DNA of 64,000 nt from Rhizophagus clarus. Its lineage: Eukaryota; Glomeromycota; Glomeromycetes; Glomerales; Glomeraceae. The position numbers were made by a program, and so were the translations under genes. Each line of letters begins with the position of its first letter. Position 1 is the first letter of the stretch. Positions 23,476 through 35,985 of the stretch are shown here, in pieces. The stretch covers positions 3,412,001 through 3,476,000 of the forward strand of contig BLAL01000285.1 of NCBI GenBank assembly GCA_015698045.1, in the 5' to 3' direction. The notes beneath the pieces are model-generated. The model had not been told where the DNA came from. It saw only the letters and a list, made by a program, of their open reading frames with translations, and searched no databases.

Positions 23476-25086
23476 TAATAGTCTATAATACAAATATTTA
23501 TTATCAATATTTACCAAAAGAATAAACTATTAAAATCTGCGAAAAATATCAAAATAACTTAATAACTTCGATTAAATAGTTGCATTTTTATTGACATTTC
23601 TTTTTTTTATAATATTACTTTATTTAGGCCGCTCAACTTAATTGTTTGTTTACGATGCTAATCTTTATCGTACTTTTTTTTAAAAAACTAGAGAATGAGA
23701 AGCAAAATTTATTAAATTAAAAACATTCACAACAAATACAGTATTGAGCAAATTTAATCAATTTGTTAATTTATTTATTTATTTATTTATTTGTTTGTTT
23801 TTTTTTTTAATAAAATAAGATTTGTTAAATTATCAAATTATCTGTCCGACATTCTTTTAAAAATTTAATTTAACGATTCTGATTTCATCAAATTACAAAT
23901 TATTGGACTGTCAATAACCTGAAGTTTCATAATAACGATTACAGATCATCTGTAAATAATGAATTTATTTTTCATTTGAAAAAAATGAAATTTTGCATAA
24001 ATAAAAATAAGTTATGGGAAAGATTATTACACAATGTCATTCATTGGTAAAAAGTTCAAAATATCAAGAAATTAATAACTAGGTAACTTATAGTATTGAT
24101 ATTCGTACACTATACTCTTCGACACAAGAACATGTGAACATTATGTATGATTTGTTATATTGCGAAATCGGCTACTTATTGTGGTATATAAAACATTCCC
24201 ATAATAAACATAGACTTGTAAAGTAATAATTGACCCGACTAATGTCTTTCAGTAGTTTGCTTATGATCGACAATATATTACTTTATTACTGTAGGTAACA
24301 TAAATTACTAATATAAATTCTAGGAAAAAAAAATATTATAAAATATTATAGTTAGCATTATGTTAGTCAATATGATAAAACTTAAAAATGCCAAGAAAAA
24401 TATCAAACAATATCTTTACACATAATAACTAGTAATAAAAACCTGATACCCAATACCTGTTATTTTTGTATAAAGTTGCTCACACTAAAGCATAAATAGA
24501 AATGCTTAAAGTGATGAAAATGTGAAACTTATCCTAAAATACCCCGTTATCCAAAATCATTAAAAAGTTGAAACTATTTGTTACTTCTAATTAAGGTATA
24601 ATACTTTTTTTTCAATATTTTTCAGGAAAATACTAAGTCTAATAATAACATTTTGTAATCCAAAAAATTTTATTGCCAAGAATTTTGTGTTTTGTAAAAA
24701 AAAAAAATTAATATATACGGAACTTTGTCCTGCTATTTGGAACGACTGTTGAAAATGAATACATAAATTAGGGAAATATTAGATGCATTTAGATGCATTT
24801 AAGAGTACTTTTGTATTACAGCGTGATGAAATTTTATAGCCCATAACATTTTGTTATTAATAACTTACCCGAATTTATAAAGGTAATTTCCTGCCGATCA
24901 TGGGCGGATTCCCCGCGCTATGATTTCGCTACGATTTCGGACGAGAGAATCACTTCTTTAAACCTAGGTTATCAATAAAAGTACCGTAAATTCGTACTAA
25001 AGATGTTATATATGTATATAAAGTATATATACTGTAACAAATATTCTTTATTGTAAATAATGTAAATTATACAAATAATATAAAAT
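23476..25086. other. AT-rich, no gene seen
   Basis: A TTTA microsatellite lies at about 23772-23795. A short GC-richer island at about 24890-24950, just downstream of the F-box gene, is unexplained. Nothing else stands out. Confidence 0.5.
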
Positions 25087-26532
25087 TCAACTATAATCGT
25101 CATCTTCATGATATTTAATGTCAAATTTAACAACACCCAATTTTTTATATCTTTCAATTATTTCCATGTTATTTTCATCCGTATCCAAGCTAATTGCATC
25201 ATCGTTAACGATTATCAAAGAGATTAATCTTTGTGGTTTACGATCTATCCAATTTATAAAAAATGAATCTAATTCTTCTGATAATAATTCTGATTGTGTA
25301 TAATATTTATGACATAACAATAATTCATAAAGATTTTCATGTGAATATTTTACAACAGATTCCAATGCATCTTTTTCACTCAAATATTCACCTCCACACC
25401 ATAATTTAATACTTTCCAAGTAATAACAATTTTTAAAAACCATTTTCAATGTTTCAATTTCATTATTCTTAAATCCAGTAGAAAGTTTTCTGAGTTTTGG
25501 ACAAAACTTTGCTATGGCTAAATTTAAAGAATTATCGCTATAACCTTCACCATCCCCCACATAAAATTCTCTTAAATTATTTCCATTATTTCTTAAGAAG
25601 GTGATTAATAAATCATAACTTACAAATATATATGGAATTTTTAAAATTTGTAAATTTAAAAAAGTAACATGCTGTAATCTTTCAAAATCTTCGTAATCAT
25701 TATGATCGAATGATAGTTCAAGTTCTTGTAAATTCTTAAATTCAGCGACAAATGATAATGATACGTCGTAATTTCCACATAGAATAAGTTTAGTTAATGT
25801 ATTATAATGTTTAGATGTAAATAAAGGAATTATATCATTCGCTTTGTTATCGCGACGATATTGTGCTTGTTGTTTTATACTCAGACATTTCAAATTTTTT
25901 TGAACAGAAATTAAATCTGATAATCCATTAGAATTAACTTCCTCAAACGTTATATTTAATGATTTTATGCTGTGACAAATTTCTGATAACTGATAAAGAA
26001 ATTCGGAGGAAATATTTGAACTACAATTTAATTCCGAGAGATTCTTTAAACAATCTTTTGCTCCGGGATATGAAGTAAGAATTACTTCTGAAGTATGCCC
26101 ATAAAAACCCAATTCAGTTAAAGAACGAACTTGGTTCATAAATAATTTACATATCTCTTGTGCCACTATAAGCGTTTTTTCGTTAAGATTACGTGAAACA
26201 ATATGTTTTTTGCTTAAAAGAAGTTGTTCAACCTTATTATAAATTCTATTAATTGAAAGAACTTTACAAAATGATGCGTAATTAAACATTGGATATTTTG
26301 TAATTGAAGTTATGATCCCATTCTTAGATAAAATTTCTTTTGATTTGTTTGGAAGACAAGTAATTAGGGTATCATAATTTGAAATATTATAATCCCAAAC
26401 ATCTCTCCATAAAAGTCTAACAGAAATTTTGCAGAGTAATCGATTGACTAACAAACATGAACGTAAAGTTTTCTGATCCTCTTTAAAATACTCAAGAATT
26501 TCATTTAGACATTCGGCGGGAAGTTGAAGCAT
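25087..26532 (-). CDS. F-box/leucine-rich-repeat-type protein
   Basis: Probably a substrate adaptor of SCF-type ubiquitin ligases; the target is unknown. A single exon of 481 residues begins MLQLPAECLNEILEYFKEDQ. This is an F-box (about 2-45) with the usual LP.ECL..IL..F pattern, L.SCLLVNR and a C-terminal LLWRDVW. From about residue 130 to 450 there are irregular leucine-rich repeats (LTELGFYG, LKNLSELNCS, LKCLSIK, LTKLILCG, LQELELSF, LESIKLWCG). The acidic tail ends DDDYS. The length and two-part layout match the very large F-box family of Rhizophagus-like fungi. No introns or defects are seen. A long T run lies just upstream of the start. Confidence 0.85.
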   Translation of the reverse strand: MLQLPAECLNEILEYFKEDQKTLRSCLLVNRLLCKISVRLLWRDVWDYNISNYDTLITCLPNKSKEILSKNGIITSITKYPMFNYASFCKVLSINRIYNKVEQLLLSKKHIVSRNLNEKTLIVAQEICKLFMNQVRSLTELGFYGHTSEVILTSYPGAKDCLKNLSELNCSSNISSEFLYQLSEICHSIKSLNITFEEVNSNGLSDLISVQKNLKCLSIKQQAQYRRDNKANDIIPLFTSKHYNTLTKLILCGNYDVSLSFVAEFKNLQELELSFDHNDYEDFERLQHVTFLNLQILKIPYIFVSYDLLITFLRNNGNNLREFYVGDGEGYSDNSLNLAIAKFCPKLRKLSTGFKNNEIETLKMVFKNCYYLESIKLWCGGEYLSEKDALESVVKYSHENLYELLLCHKYYTQSELLSEELDSFFINWIDRKPQRLISLIIVNDDAISLDTDENNMEIIERYKKLGVVKFDIKYHEDDDYS

Positions 26533-28380
26533 ATTAAATGAATGGTTTAAAAGAAATTTTTTTTTTTTTTTTTTTTAAAACGTATAAACGAATCTTGATA
26601 CAAACAAAAAATGTTGCAAGTTAATAAAAAAAAAAATCTTTATTTTTTTTCAAAATTAAGTTCTTATTTATTGTTCATATTACAAAAGCTGTGTTACAAA
26701 AAGCTAAAAAATACTAACTATATTATTCTTATTATTCTACCTATCAAATGTAAAAGCTAAATATCTGTATTAATTATAACAACATCTAATAGTTAGTCTG
26801 TTTATCCTCTATACGTAAAAAATGATTTCTATACCTAAACAAGAAAAAAAAAAATATGATTCAAAATTAACATAAAAGTCTAATTTACAAAGCTTTTCAT
26901 AAATTGAAACAGAATTTACAAAATATTATAGGGTAGCACCACATTGTGTTACTAAGAATATTCTACGGGTTTGATAAAAATGACACATCTTTATTTTATA
27001 AATAGAGATTTTGAATGAACTTTATTTCGCTATGTACTGCGTCACACTAAACTTAATCGGCTGAAATTGTAGTGTAACTCTAAAAATAAGGTATAATGTT
27101 GCAATATATTATTAAAGAAATTCTAAATAATTCTATTGATAATCTTTTTTTTTTTCCTTTAATAATACCTAATCAAGCTATTTCATTTTACACGATTAAT
27201 ATTTATTCCATTAATCGATCAAAAGCTATTATAGTATCTGGCGTAGCTGATCATCATACGATATCAAAAATTTAACCCGACATTCCATTATTTATTGCGT
27301 AGAATATTCAAAGCATATGACAATTGCAAAGCTTTTCTGCTTATATACTTATTTATTTATATTTTACTAATCGCAATCACAAACCAATCAAAAGGTCTGT
27401 AACGTATAATTCACAATCACTGCGAACTTATAAATGAGACTTTTTTGTATGATCCCTTATTATCTTTTAACCAATGTAGTTAGTAGAAATACATGTAACC
27501 ATGAGATTTTTCCTTTTTTAGACAAATAATGAAAGGTGGAATTTTTATAAAGTTGTTAACCGGCGTTATGTAATTCCGCGGCTATGGCAGCATATGTTTT
27601 GGATCTTGTGCACAATTACATGCAAGTGTAACAACTATTTTCTCTGTGTACGAATCTGGCACGAAATCCTGAAATTCATAATCCCGCCGACACCCATTAT
27701 CCTATCCTATCTCAACTATCAAAATCTCGAAATTGGAAATTCCGACTAGATCTCCCAACACTTGTGAATCCCGAAATTTAATATGCTGTTAATTCGCCTA
27801 TATTACTAGGAGAATCAAAAGGTAATTATTCCTCAAAATCCAATTATATTTATATTAAAAAGTAAAATTCCCAATTCACAAAGGAAGCCGTTAATATACA
27901 TTTAAAGTGAAACAACAAGTTTGACGGTTTTGTCGCAAATGCAAGTCATACTGTATATAAGTAAAGTTGCTAACAATAAACCATTGAAAGTATAATTTGG
28001 GTAATACTTTTTATTTTAAATACGTGACGTGAATGTTCTCATTTAATATTATTATACGATTTTTGTCACTTGATCAAAGAAAATCCACGGAAACCTCATT
28101 TCTTCGGCTGTACAAATAAGATCCTTTGGATTTCTTAAGGAAATTAGTACTGTATTATAACCTCAATCACAAAACAGATTTTCAGTGTAGTAATAAAATT
28201 TGATATACCTTCATATTGATGGAAAAACACTTTATTATGTGTTATTAACGAAGTTAAGAAATACCACGAAATTTATAAAATTGGCCATATTAATTTATCC
28301 CCCATCTTGAGAAACTTATACCAGCTTTTGAGTTCAAACCATTATATTATTATGCTGAAGTACTATGAACTAACCTCGGA
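26533..28380. other. No gene seen
   Basis: AT-rich. The piece 27640-27800 is slightly GC-richer (CCCGCCGACACCC, CTCGAAATTGG), perhaps an old element, but without ends I can define. Confidence 0.45.
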
Positions 28381-28399
28381 TATTTATATTTTATTGCTT

Positions 28400-29225
28400 T
28401 TGTTGAATTCTCACGTATTTTAAATGGAACACGGCAAATTTTGCTGCCGATCACGTGTCGGCAACTCGGCACGGTAAATTGAACATGTAACGATGTAACG
28501 ACACGCCACCGCACCAGATAAAGAACCTGGTTTTCGGTCCTACCCGGTCCCGGGCCGGTTGGTCCCAGAACTGTAGGGCCATACCGCGGTCTTTCATTGC
28601 TTTGTGGCGCAATATGACCGATCTTCATGATCAATCGGTCCTCATATCAGTCTTCATACTATATAATACTGTAAATGATTTTTATAATAAATAAAGCTAT
28701 TATGGCTGATTTCATAATGTACGGGACACATTTCTTGGCTAGAGTAACTTGGTAAAACTCGGTAGAGATCAAATTGAAATAAAAACTATACCGTTATATT
28801 CGGATTAGTGTTCCGAATCTTATGATATAATTTTTACCTTACTCTGAGTTTTATCGGGTTTTACCGAATGTAAATAAAAATGAATGTGTCCCATACATTA
28901 TGAAATCAGCTATAAGATCCGACTGATTTTGAAATCACAAACTGACAATCATTTCCTTCACTTATACGCCTATATTTTTCGAAAAAGATACCCTAATTTA
29001 TTAATTTAAAATACTTTGAAATTGAGTAATTTATTTGCTATCTTTTTTAAGGAAAATTTTTTTTTATTAGTATAAAAAAGGAAAAAGACCGATCGGTCCT
29101 AAAAAGCCCGCGGTCCTTAAAAAGATCGACGGTTAGAGACCTGCATTTGCCGGGTCCGGGTTTTATATGTTCCGAGTAACCGAAAGACTGCAGTTCTATA
29201 TCAAGACGGACCGGTCTGTCTTCTT
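28400..29225. repeat. GC-rich repeat blocks around a MITE
   Basis: The blocks 28430-28640 and 29085-29225 are rich in GGTCC, CCGGTCC, GACCGATC and CGGTCCT, in contrast to the flanking DNA. They sit on both sides of the 210-bp MITE at 28703-28912 and resemble the ends of the insertion at 16853-17445. They could be two halves of one larger element, but its boundaries are unclear. Confidence 0.4.
28703..28912. mobile_element. TA-target MITE, copy A (210 bp)
   Basis: The ends are inverted copies of YRGCTGATTTCATAATGTAY followed by GGGACACATT, flanked by TA on both sides. It is one of three copies of similar length in the window. A Tc1/mariner-type non-autonomous element is likely from the TA target; no coding sequence. 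Confidence 0.75.
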
Positions 29226-29226
29226 A

Positions 29227-29457
29227 TAGCTGATTTTATGATGTTTGGGACACATTTATTTTTATTTACATTTGGCAAACCCCGGTAAAATTCAGAATAA
29301 GGTAAAAATTATATCATTAGATTCAGAACAGAAATCCGAGTATAGCAGTTGAGTGTAGTGGTATGTATAATCTTTATTTTATTTTGATTTCTACCGAGTT
29401 TTACCGAGTTACTCTCAGCAAGAAATATGTCCTATACATTATGAAGCTAACCAGCTA
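29227..29457. mobile_element. TA-target MITE, copy B (231 bp)
   Basis: Same family as the copy at 28703-28912. The left end reads TAGCTGATTTTATGATGT, then GGGACACATT; the right end is a more diverged inversion. TA on both sides. Confidence 0.65.
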
Positions 29458-30011
29458 TAAGGTGTAGGACTAAGACCGTAGTCTTTTAGACGATGACCAT
29501 CGTCACACTAGGTGTACTATCAAGTATTTAGAAAAATTCATGTACAGTATTATATTAAAGCAATGTATTATTTAAGATTCTTATCATATTAAACTAAGTC
29601 ATTATGATTAAAAATGTATCAATTTTAATAGGTATTTTATAATAAAACGAAGTTTAAAGTTCAATAACTTCGAATTCTTCTTATTAATTCCTCACGAAAA
29701 TATTACAAATCAATGCCTCTTTTGTGTAATAAACCATTTTTTGAAAAAAAGTCGTTCATATTCCAAAGTAACAGAAGGAAATGTTCCTCTATAGGAAAGT
29801 TCTCTTTTTTAAGCATTGTCAAAAAAGTAAGGCTTTGCTGTTTTGCAATGTTTTTAAAGTATTATTACATGAATGTGAATTTAATTTTTAATGGAGAGAA
29901 TTTTGTGCCCAATATAGGGAGCCATAAAAGCGAATCAACTGTTTAAAAGGTAATTTTCTAAAAAAAAAAAATAAAGCTAGTTTGCATTGCTATATGATGC
30001 TTTGGTTTATA

Positions 30012-31374
30012 CTGGGGGTGCAGACTTTTGATAGTGGCATAATTATCTATTATGTCACTTCACTGACGTAAACGCCATAAAGTTTTGACGTAAAAATAAT
30101 GTAACAGCTTTTTCTGTATTTGTTAATACTGTAAAATATGCATGATATAAAAAAAATCTTTTATTTATATATTAAGAAATAATGATTGTGTTAGATTTCT
30201 ACAATTTATTAATTATAGCATGGCGTTTGATTTTTTTTGGGTCTGGTTCGTTTTATCTACAATTATTTCACCGACAATCATTTCACCGAGGATCATTTCG
30301 CCGACAAACGTTTCACCGACAAACATTACATCGACAAATGTTTCACATCACTTTTAAAGAAAGATATATTTTATTATATAAAAATGTTTTCAGTTTAGTC
30401 GAATAGTAACATTAATATATTTATTTAAAAAATAAACTCTACATTATTACATAGAAGTGCAATTTAAAAAACGCAAGAATATAGGAAAATGAATTTTCTA
30501 TCAATTAAAAATGATAAACTACTACTAATTATGAAAATTCTTTCAGAATTGAATTAAAATGATAGATTATATTAAACCAACTCTCCTTACCCTAATCCTA
30601 AGCTACTCTAAACCAACATCACTTTAAAGACAACGTTAAAGAAAAAAATCGTTTAGTTTATAAATGTCGGTAAAATGACCTGTCGGTATAACGCGTGTCG
30701 GTGAAACGTTTTTCGGTGAAACGGTCGTCAAATGATTGTCGGTGAGTTAAATGCGTCCTTTTTTTTCAGCAATTTGCTTTATAATCAAGAATTTAAAATA
30801 TCATTAACTAGTTTAATAGGATCAAAATTCATATTATTATCATCCTCTTCATTATATTAAGTATATTTAACTCCTTATGTATTCTATTTTCTTTTTATCC
30901 TGAAAAATTGGGTTTCGCAAATCTAAACCTATTGAAACATACTCTAATTTTATTATTTCATTAAATGATAACCTAATATTATTCTCTTTCTCTTCTTCCT
31001 CATTCTCAATGTTGTGATGGAGTAGAATTTGTATCAGTTTCTACTTTCTAATGGAGTAAAAGGACAAATAGTCATTTAAGTTGTCATTTTGAAATTATTT
31101 TGTATTTTTTTTTTCTTTTTCCTGACAGAAAGAAAACATTGAAAATGCACTTTTCATATTAAAAATTTAAAGAATAAATACTTAATGTCAAATGTTTATG
31201 TTAAGTCCAAAAGTTTTGATAAGTTCGGGTATTTCATGTCAAAAGAACATTCTGTCTATAATTTCATATGGCAAAAGTCATTTACGATGTCACACTCACA
31301 CGACAATGTGACGCTACTACGTGACATTTAAAAAATTGACGTAATTACAAGAAATTCAAAAGTCTGCACCTCTG
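30012..31374. mobile_element. TA-target inverted-repeat element, 1.36 kb, non-coding
   Basis: The left end CTGGGGGTGCAGACTTTTGA and the right end, read inward, CAGAGGTGCAGACTTTTGAA match, with TA on both sides (30010-30011 and 31375-31376). The terminus resembles Tc1/mariner ends. No transposase is visible. The interior carries an inverted pair of CACCGAC repeats (30.24-30.76 kb), probably a second element inserted into it. Confidence 0.7.
30240..30760. repeat. Foldback with CACCGACAAACGTTT tandem repeats
   Basis: At 30262-30350 a 15-nt unit like TTTCACCGACAAACG is repeated about six times. At 30664-30756 the same units occur inverted (GTCGGTGAAACGTTT). The two arms are about 310 bp apart and could form a long imperfect hairpin. 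A stretch with the inverted unit also occurs near 3565-3605. Confidence 0.65.
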
Positions 31375-31379
31375 TATGT

Positions 31380-32620
31380 CGCGTCACGTTTCCAACCGTA
31401 AAAAAAGTACGGTATGTGCACATAATTTATTTTCTTTTTTATGCATAATGCCTACTCAAAAACTAAATGATTGGTTAGTTATTGAAGGTACTACCGTACT
31501 AGGAAGGTTTATCATGTAGAAAAATTAAATATTATCAAAAATTTCTCTTTCCGGGGTTCAAAGATATGGTTGTGTGACAGAATGCTGATAAAAACTTTAT
31601 AGTGGCGCATATTGTATATAATGTCATGCATTTGTTGACTGTTACTATTGCCGAGTAGTTGCAAATTCGCCGTGTCCCGTAACTTATAATTTTAATTAAA
31701 AATTTAATCTGCTTTTCACATTTTATTACTGTATATATTTATTTTTCTCGTAAATTATAATAAAAAGTTCGTTTATATCAATGTAATAATTTCTAGGAAA
31801 AAAAAAAATTAATCCCTGACGATGCTCGTAATTAGCGTAAGTAATAAAAATAACATGATTTATGGTTGTTATAGTATAAAAAAATATTCGTATTTATAAG
31901 CTCAGAATAATAAAATTATCAAATTCCGCACAAATAAATAAATTATTAAATCAAATTACATACTTATACTTTAAGTATGATAATCATGAACGAGAATTTT
32001 GAACAACCATTTATTATCCAGTTAAAGTCACAATAGATTTACTTATTTAGTTTTGTTTGAATGATTGACAAGTGTCTGTGTGACAAAAAGAAAAAAATCA
32101 ATCATCTGTTTATTGTGATGATGTCAGTAGTGCTTCGAAAACTATTATTTAATGAAAATCTGAATCCAGTCCTAGTATTATATGCGCCTTTAATTGTTAA
32201 AATCTGATCATTGGTTTCAGATATATTTTAAGTTATCCAGAATCTGACATCTGGATGAATCCAACAAAATCCAGATCAAACCGCGGATAAAACCGCGGAT
32301 TTTCGGTTTAAATCCGGATCAATACGGATCAATCCGTACACGGTAGATGTCAGTTACGTCAAAGTTACGTCATTACGTTTTGATGATCATTGCTTAACTT
32401 TCTACAATGAAAAATTTCATCACATACAACTTGTAACGATCCTATGCTTAAACCACTCAAACCTAACGAGTAATTAAAGAATTCTATGAAATTAAATAAT
32501 ACCATCAAATGCAATTACAGTGGCTCTGACGTTTAATGATATGTCTTTTTTGTAGTACATTTATTGCAGATTGATTATGTCAAATATCCGTTTTTTTTTT
32601 GCAAATAATAAATTTTCAGG
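31380..32620. other. No gene seen; CCGGAT-rich patch
   Basis: AT-rich. About 32235-32350 holds ATCCAGATCAAACCGCGGAT-type repeats related to those at 23.3-23.5 kb. The rest shows no structure I can support. Confidence 0.45.
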
Positions 32621-32718
32621 CTATATAAATAAAATCTAATAGACGTTTGCTTTAAGAACGTCAATCATTAGACTAGTTCCTTTTTCAAAATCAAGTTCCT
32701 TATTATAAAACAAGTAAA

Positions 32719-33415
32719 ATGGATGAAACTTGTATAAAAATCGATATTGAAATCGATATTGACGTTACCGACGGTACTAACGAAGATAAAATCAATGATT
32801 ATAAACTTCCACATAACGGTAGACCTATTACGAAGATGGAAGTATTACCAAATAAGAAATATCTCGTTACTTATTGTGATATAGTCAAAATGACTATTCG
32901 ATTATCGATTGGGATGTTATAGAGTGAGAATTAGACGAAACATTTAAAATAAGTGATATATGCGATAAAATAGAACAATTATTACATGTTTTCGGTGATA
33001 AAAAACTTGTGAATTACGCTTATGTGCCTCACATATGCTGGTTTTAAGGCTATGCTAAATATTATTGTTTATTCTACGCAAACAAAAAATAACAAATGGA
33101 GTTACAAAAGTATGAATTTTTTATTAACATGTCTAAATATGTTAAATTTTATTTTTATTCAAATAATTCCATTTGTGAATTTGAACTTGCTACTGAAAAA
33201 AGAACAAACTATTTGTTTTTGACAAAGAGATAAAATTTAAAGGTCTTTCACTTACTAATTATATCTGCAAATGTACCAAAATTTCCAGTGATGTACAAAA
33301 TTCAAGGATAAAATTGTCATTTATTCAATCGAATTAGAAATTCGAATTATTCCTTCTAAATATTCTTTCCAAAATTTGTCACTTTTCAAAAAGAATAATA
33401 AAGGAAATAATAGAG
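32719..33415 (+). pseudogene. Broken paralogue of the ion-channel gene: N-terminal WD40-like part
   Basis: This matches exons 1-3 of the intact gene at 43.01 kb. It opens MDETCIKIDIEIDIDV, then KLPHNGRPITKMEVLPNKKY, against KLPHNGKPIAKIEVSPNEKY there, and later has TKNNKW and a stretch like the intact KIIIYTIELE. Frameshifts and internal deletions follow soon after residue 60. A TATATAAATA lies about 100 bp upstream. It ends where a hAT-like MITE begins. Confidence 0.8.
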
Positions 33416-33417
33416 AA

Positions 33418-34041
33418 TAGAGACCTGTATTTGGTTATATTTTGAGGCCCGGCACGGCCCGGGGTGAAAATGCTGAAACCGGGCCTGGTCCGGACCCGGA
33501 CTGGTTATTAATATATGTAAGAAAAAACAAGAAGAAAATGAAATTAAATTTTTTATAATAAAAACATAGTGTTTGGATAAAAAACAACTCGTATATGAAC
33601 TTAAGATAAAAAATATTGATTTTCAAGTCAGATCCAAAATTAGAAATTTGCGGCAAGCCTAATTTCGGCCAGAATTAAGGCGAATTTGGCCAGAATTAAG
33701 AAAATCCGGGTTTCCCAAAAAAATCTGCCGGCCCGGCCCAGTCCTTTTTAATTACAGCTGATTTCATAAAGTACGGGGCACATGACAAAATATTATGCCG
33801 AATGCTGAGAATTTGTCGTGTTGCCGGCTTGTCGGAAAATATACAATAGTTACTATAGTTATGCTTTATATCCACAGTGTTTATTTTATTTTTTCTATGC
33901 AGACAACCGGAAACCCGATAAGATCTCGGCATTCAGCATCAAATTTTGTCATGTGTCCCGTACATTATGAAATCAGCCGTAAAATTTGCCGGCCCGGACC
34001 CGGCCCGGCACCTGGGTCCGGGCTCAGTTTGCAGGCTTCTA
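33418..34041. mobile_element. hAT-like MITE, copy 1 (624 bp), carrying a nested MITE
   Basis: The termini TAGAGACCTG and CAGGCTTCTA are inverted copies flanked by a perfect 8-bp duplication ATAGAGAA (33410-33417 and 34042-34049), the hallmark of hAT-type elements. The subterminal regions are very GC-rich (GGCCCGG and CCGGGCC words). A 225-bp TA-target MITE (33755-33979) is nested inside. It is closely related to 37003-37610. Confidence 0.85.
33755..33979. mobile_element. TA-target MITE, copy C (225 bp), nested in a hAT-like MITE
   Basis: The ends CAGCTGATTTCATAAAGTAC and, inverted, CGGCTGATTTCATAATGTAC continue into a further matching stretch (GGGACACATGACAAAAT; ATGCCGAATGC), so the terminal repeats are over 50 bp long. 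TA on both sides. Same family as the copies at 28703 and 29227. Confidence 0.8.
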
Positions 34042-34399
34042 ATAGAGAACATAAAACAGGATGTTTCATAAGCTTATTTAGTTGATTAACTAAGTAAAAA
34101 TAATGTTAATAAAGACTTAATATCACTAGTCGAAGAAACGCAGTTTCAATAATGTTTCATCTATGTAAATCTTCTAGAAACTAGTCCAGTTTCTGTTATG
34201 TGCACGTAATATCCATGAAATTTCAAATTTTTCTAGAAATTTCCTAGATATTTAGTGGAAATTGGACAGGTTTCCATCATATATACTAGGATGTCTACAT
34301 TGGAAATCGTACCACTTCAACAGTGAATAATATAAATTACCGATTTTTTAATTTAAATAACATTACCATGCATCATTTATATCCAAGGAAGGCCATTTA

Positions 34400-35985
34400 A
34401 AACAATAGGATATTTTTAATATATAATTCGAATTACATACAGATATGCATTTGGAATTAAGGATGGAGGTATTTGGAGGATTTGTCTTAAAGAAATGATA
34501 TCAAATAAAATTTCCTTATTTAAAATACTAGTGAAATAATGAAAATTGTGATGAAAGTAAAGATATGGGATAGAAAATTGGTATTTTGATAATAATGTTG
34601 GGTTCAATAAGGATACTAATAAGATGTATGGTCACTTACATTTTTTTTTTACTTAATTAATTATTAGAATTTGCAATTGAAAATCAGTGGATTGAATTTA
34701 TAAAAAATGTTTTTATTTTAAAGAATACTTTAGTAATACTATATTTTTAAGTGCTTCAACAATGCCATTATTCAATGAATATTATCCAGAGTATATTGAA
34801 AGATATCAATGATGATTGACTCACCCTATTATAGAATAGAATACCAAAACAACTTACATCTTTTTTCTCTAATTACTGTCGATTTAGAGAAAAGTCATAA
34901 AATATGCTAAATATTATTCAATTTTTAATAATACTCTTAACATTTCCCATTTATTTTCCTACATTTTATATATTATCAAAATTTAACCTTCTTTATAATT
35001 TTAGTGTTATAGCACGAAATGAAGCATATTGTTATGTCAGTTCTTTGGATGCTTATAGGAAATAAGCGGTATGTATGGTGGTGGTAGCAGAAGGAATGTT
35101 TATAATTAAGCGTAAATAAAAATGAAATAAAAAATAATAATTAAATAACGAATAATTCACTGTCAACGAATCTGAAGGTTACATAAAAACCAAAAAAAAA
35201 AATAAACGTAAATCTATCACGATTAACAACACAAATTCAAATACATTAAAAGTGTCAAAAGACAAACAACGAGATAACTTTCTATTAATAAACCAATTTT
35301 ATTAATACTCATAAAAATATTATCTAATTAACATTTACAACAGAGTGAACATACGCGTTTTTATAACTATCTGAACCTCCCTAAAAATATTTAACATATT
35401 TAATAAATTAAACATATTGCACATATTGCACATAATGCATATGTTTAACATATTTAACATTCTAAACATTGATCCGCAATCATGTGGCTTAACCGAACTT
35501 TTAGTCTCGCATTATTTTGCCGCAACAATATTCTAATCTTTATTTAATAAACTTGTTAGAATTTTTTCAAAATACAAAAAAATAAAAGCATACCAACGCT
35601 TGCTTTTATGAACCTTTACATTAATTTTCTAAATTATCCAAAAGATTATAGTTGGTTTATAGAATTGATTAAACCTCAGTCCAGTCCATTCGTCAAAACA
35701 ATAAATAGTGATATTTATGGCAATGGAATGGAGAATCAATAATCAATCTTGAATGGGATAATTATAGAAAATGTTATTATGCAATCATTTGGATTTTATT
35801 CATGGTTTTTCTTGGATGCTTTACTCCTATTATAATATTGATGATGATATTCGAAATTGACTTCTAATTGCTTCAATTATGCTTGGATTTATTCACCCTA
35901 GTTTTGAAATTCGTCAATGAAATATTGGTCATCTTATTCTCTCTATCGATTATCGTGTATCTTATGAATTTGTTGATTGGATTCT
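34400..35985 (+). pseudogene. Broken paralogue of the ion-channel gene: central parts
   Basis: Matches to exon 4 of the intact gene occur in order with gaps. 34470-34620 corresponds to about 44270-44410 (GAAAATTGGTATTTTGA). 34680-34800 corresponds to about 44940-45095 (ACAATGCC.TTATT). 34915-35065 corresponds to about 45290-45400. 35610-35920 corresponds to about 45465-45795. The last piece, about 35925-35985, jumps to exon 6 sequence (TTATTCTCTCTAT.GATT), skipping everything between. Many stops; clearly dead. Confidence 0.8.

Noticed and set aside
24890-24950. GC-richer island as a possible small RNA gene
   Set aside because: No tRNA, 5S or other recognisable fold, and no promoter boxes seen.
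33795-34085. 96-codon plus-strand open frame
   Set aside because: It lies entirely within the nested MITEs, and the opposite strand is open too, as expected from inverted GC-rich ends.
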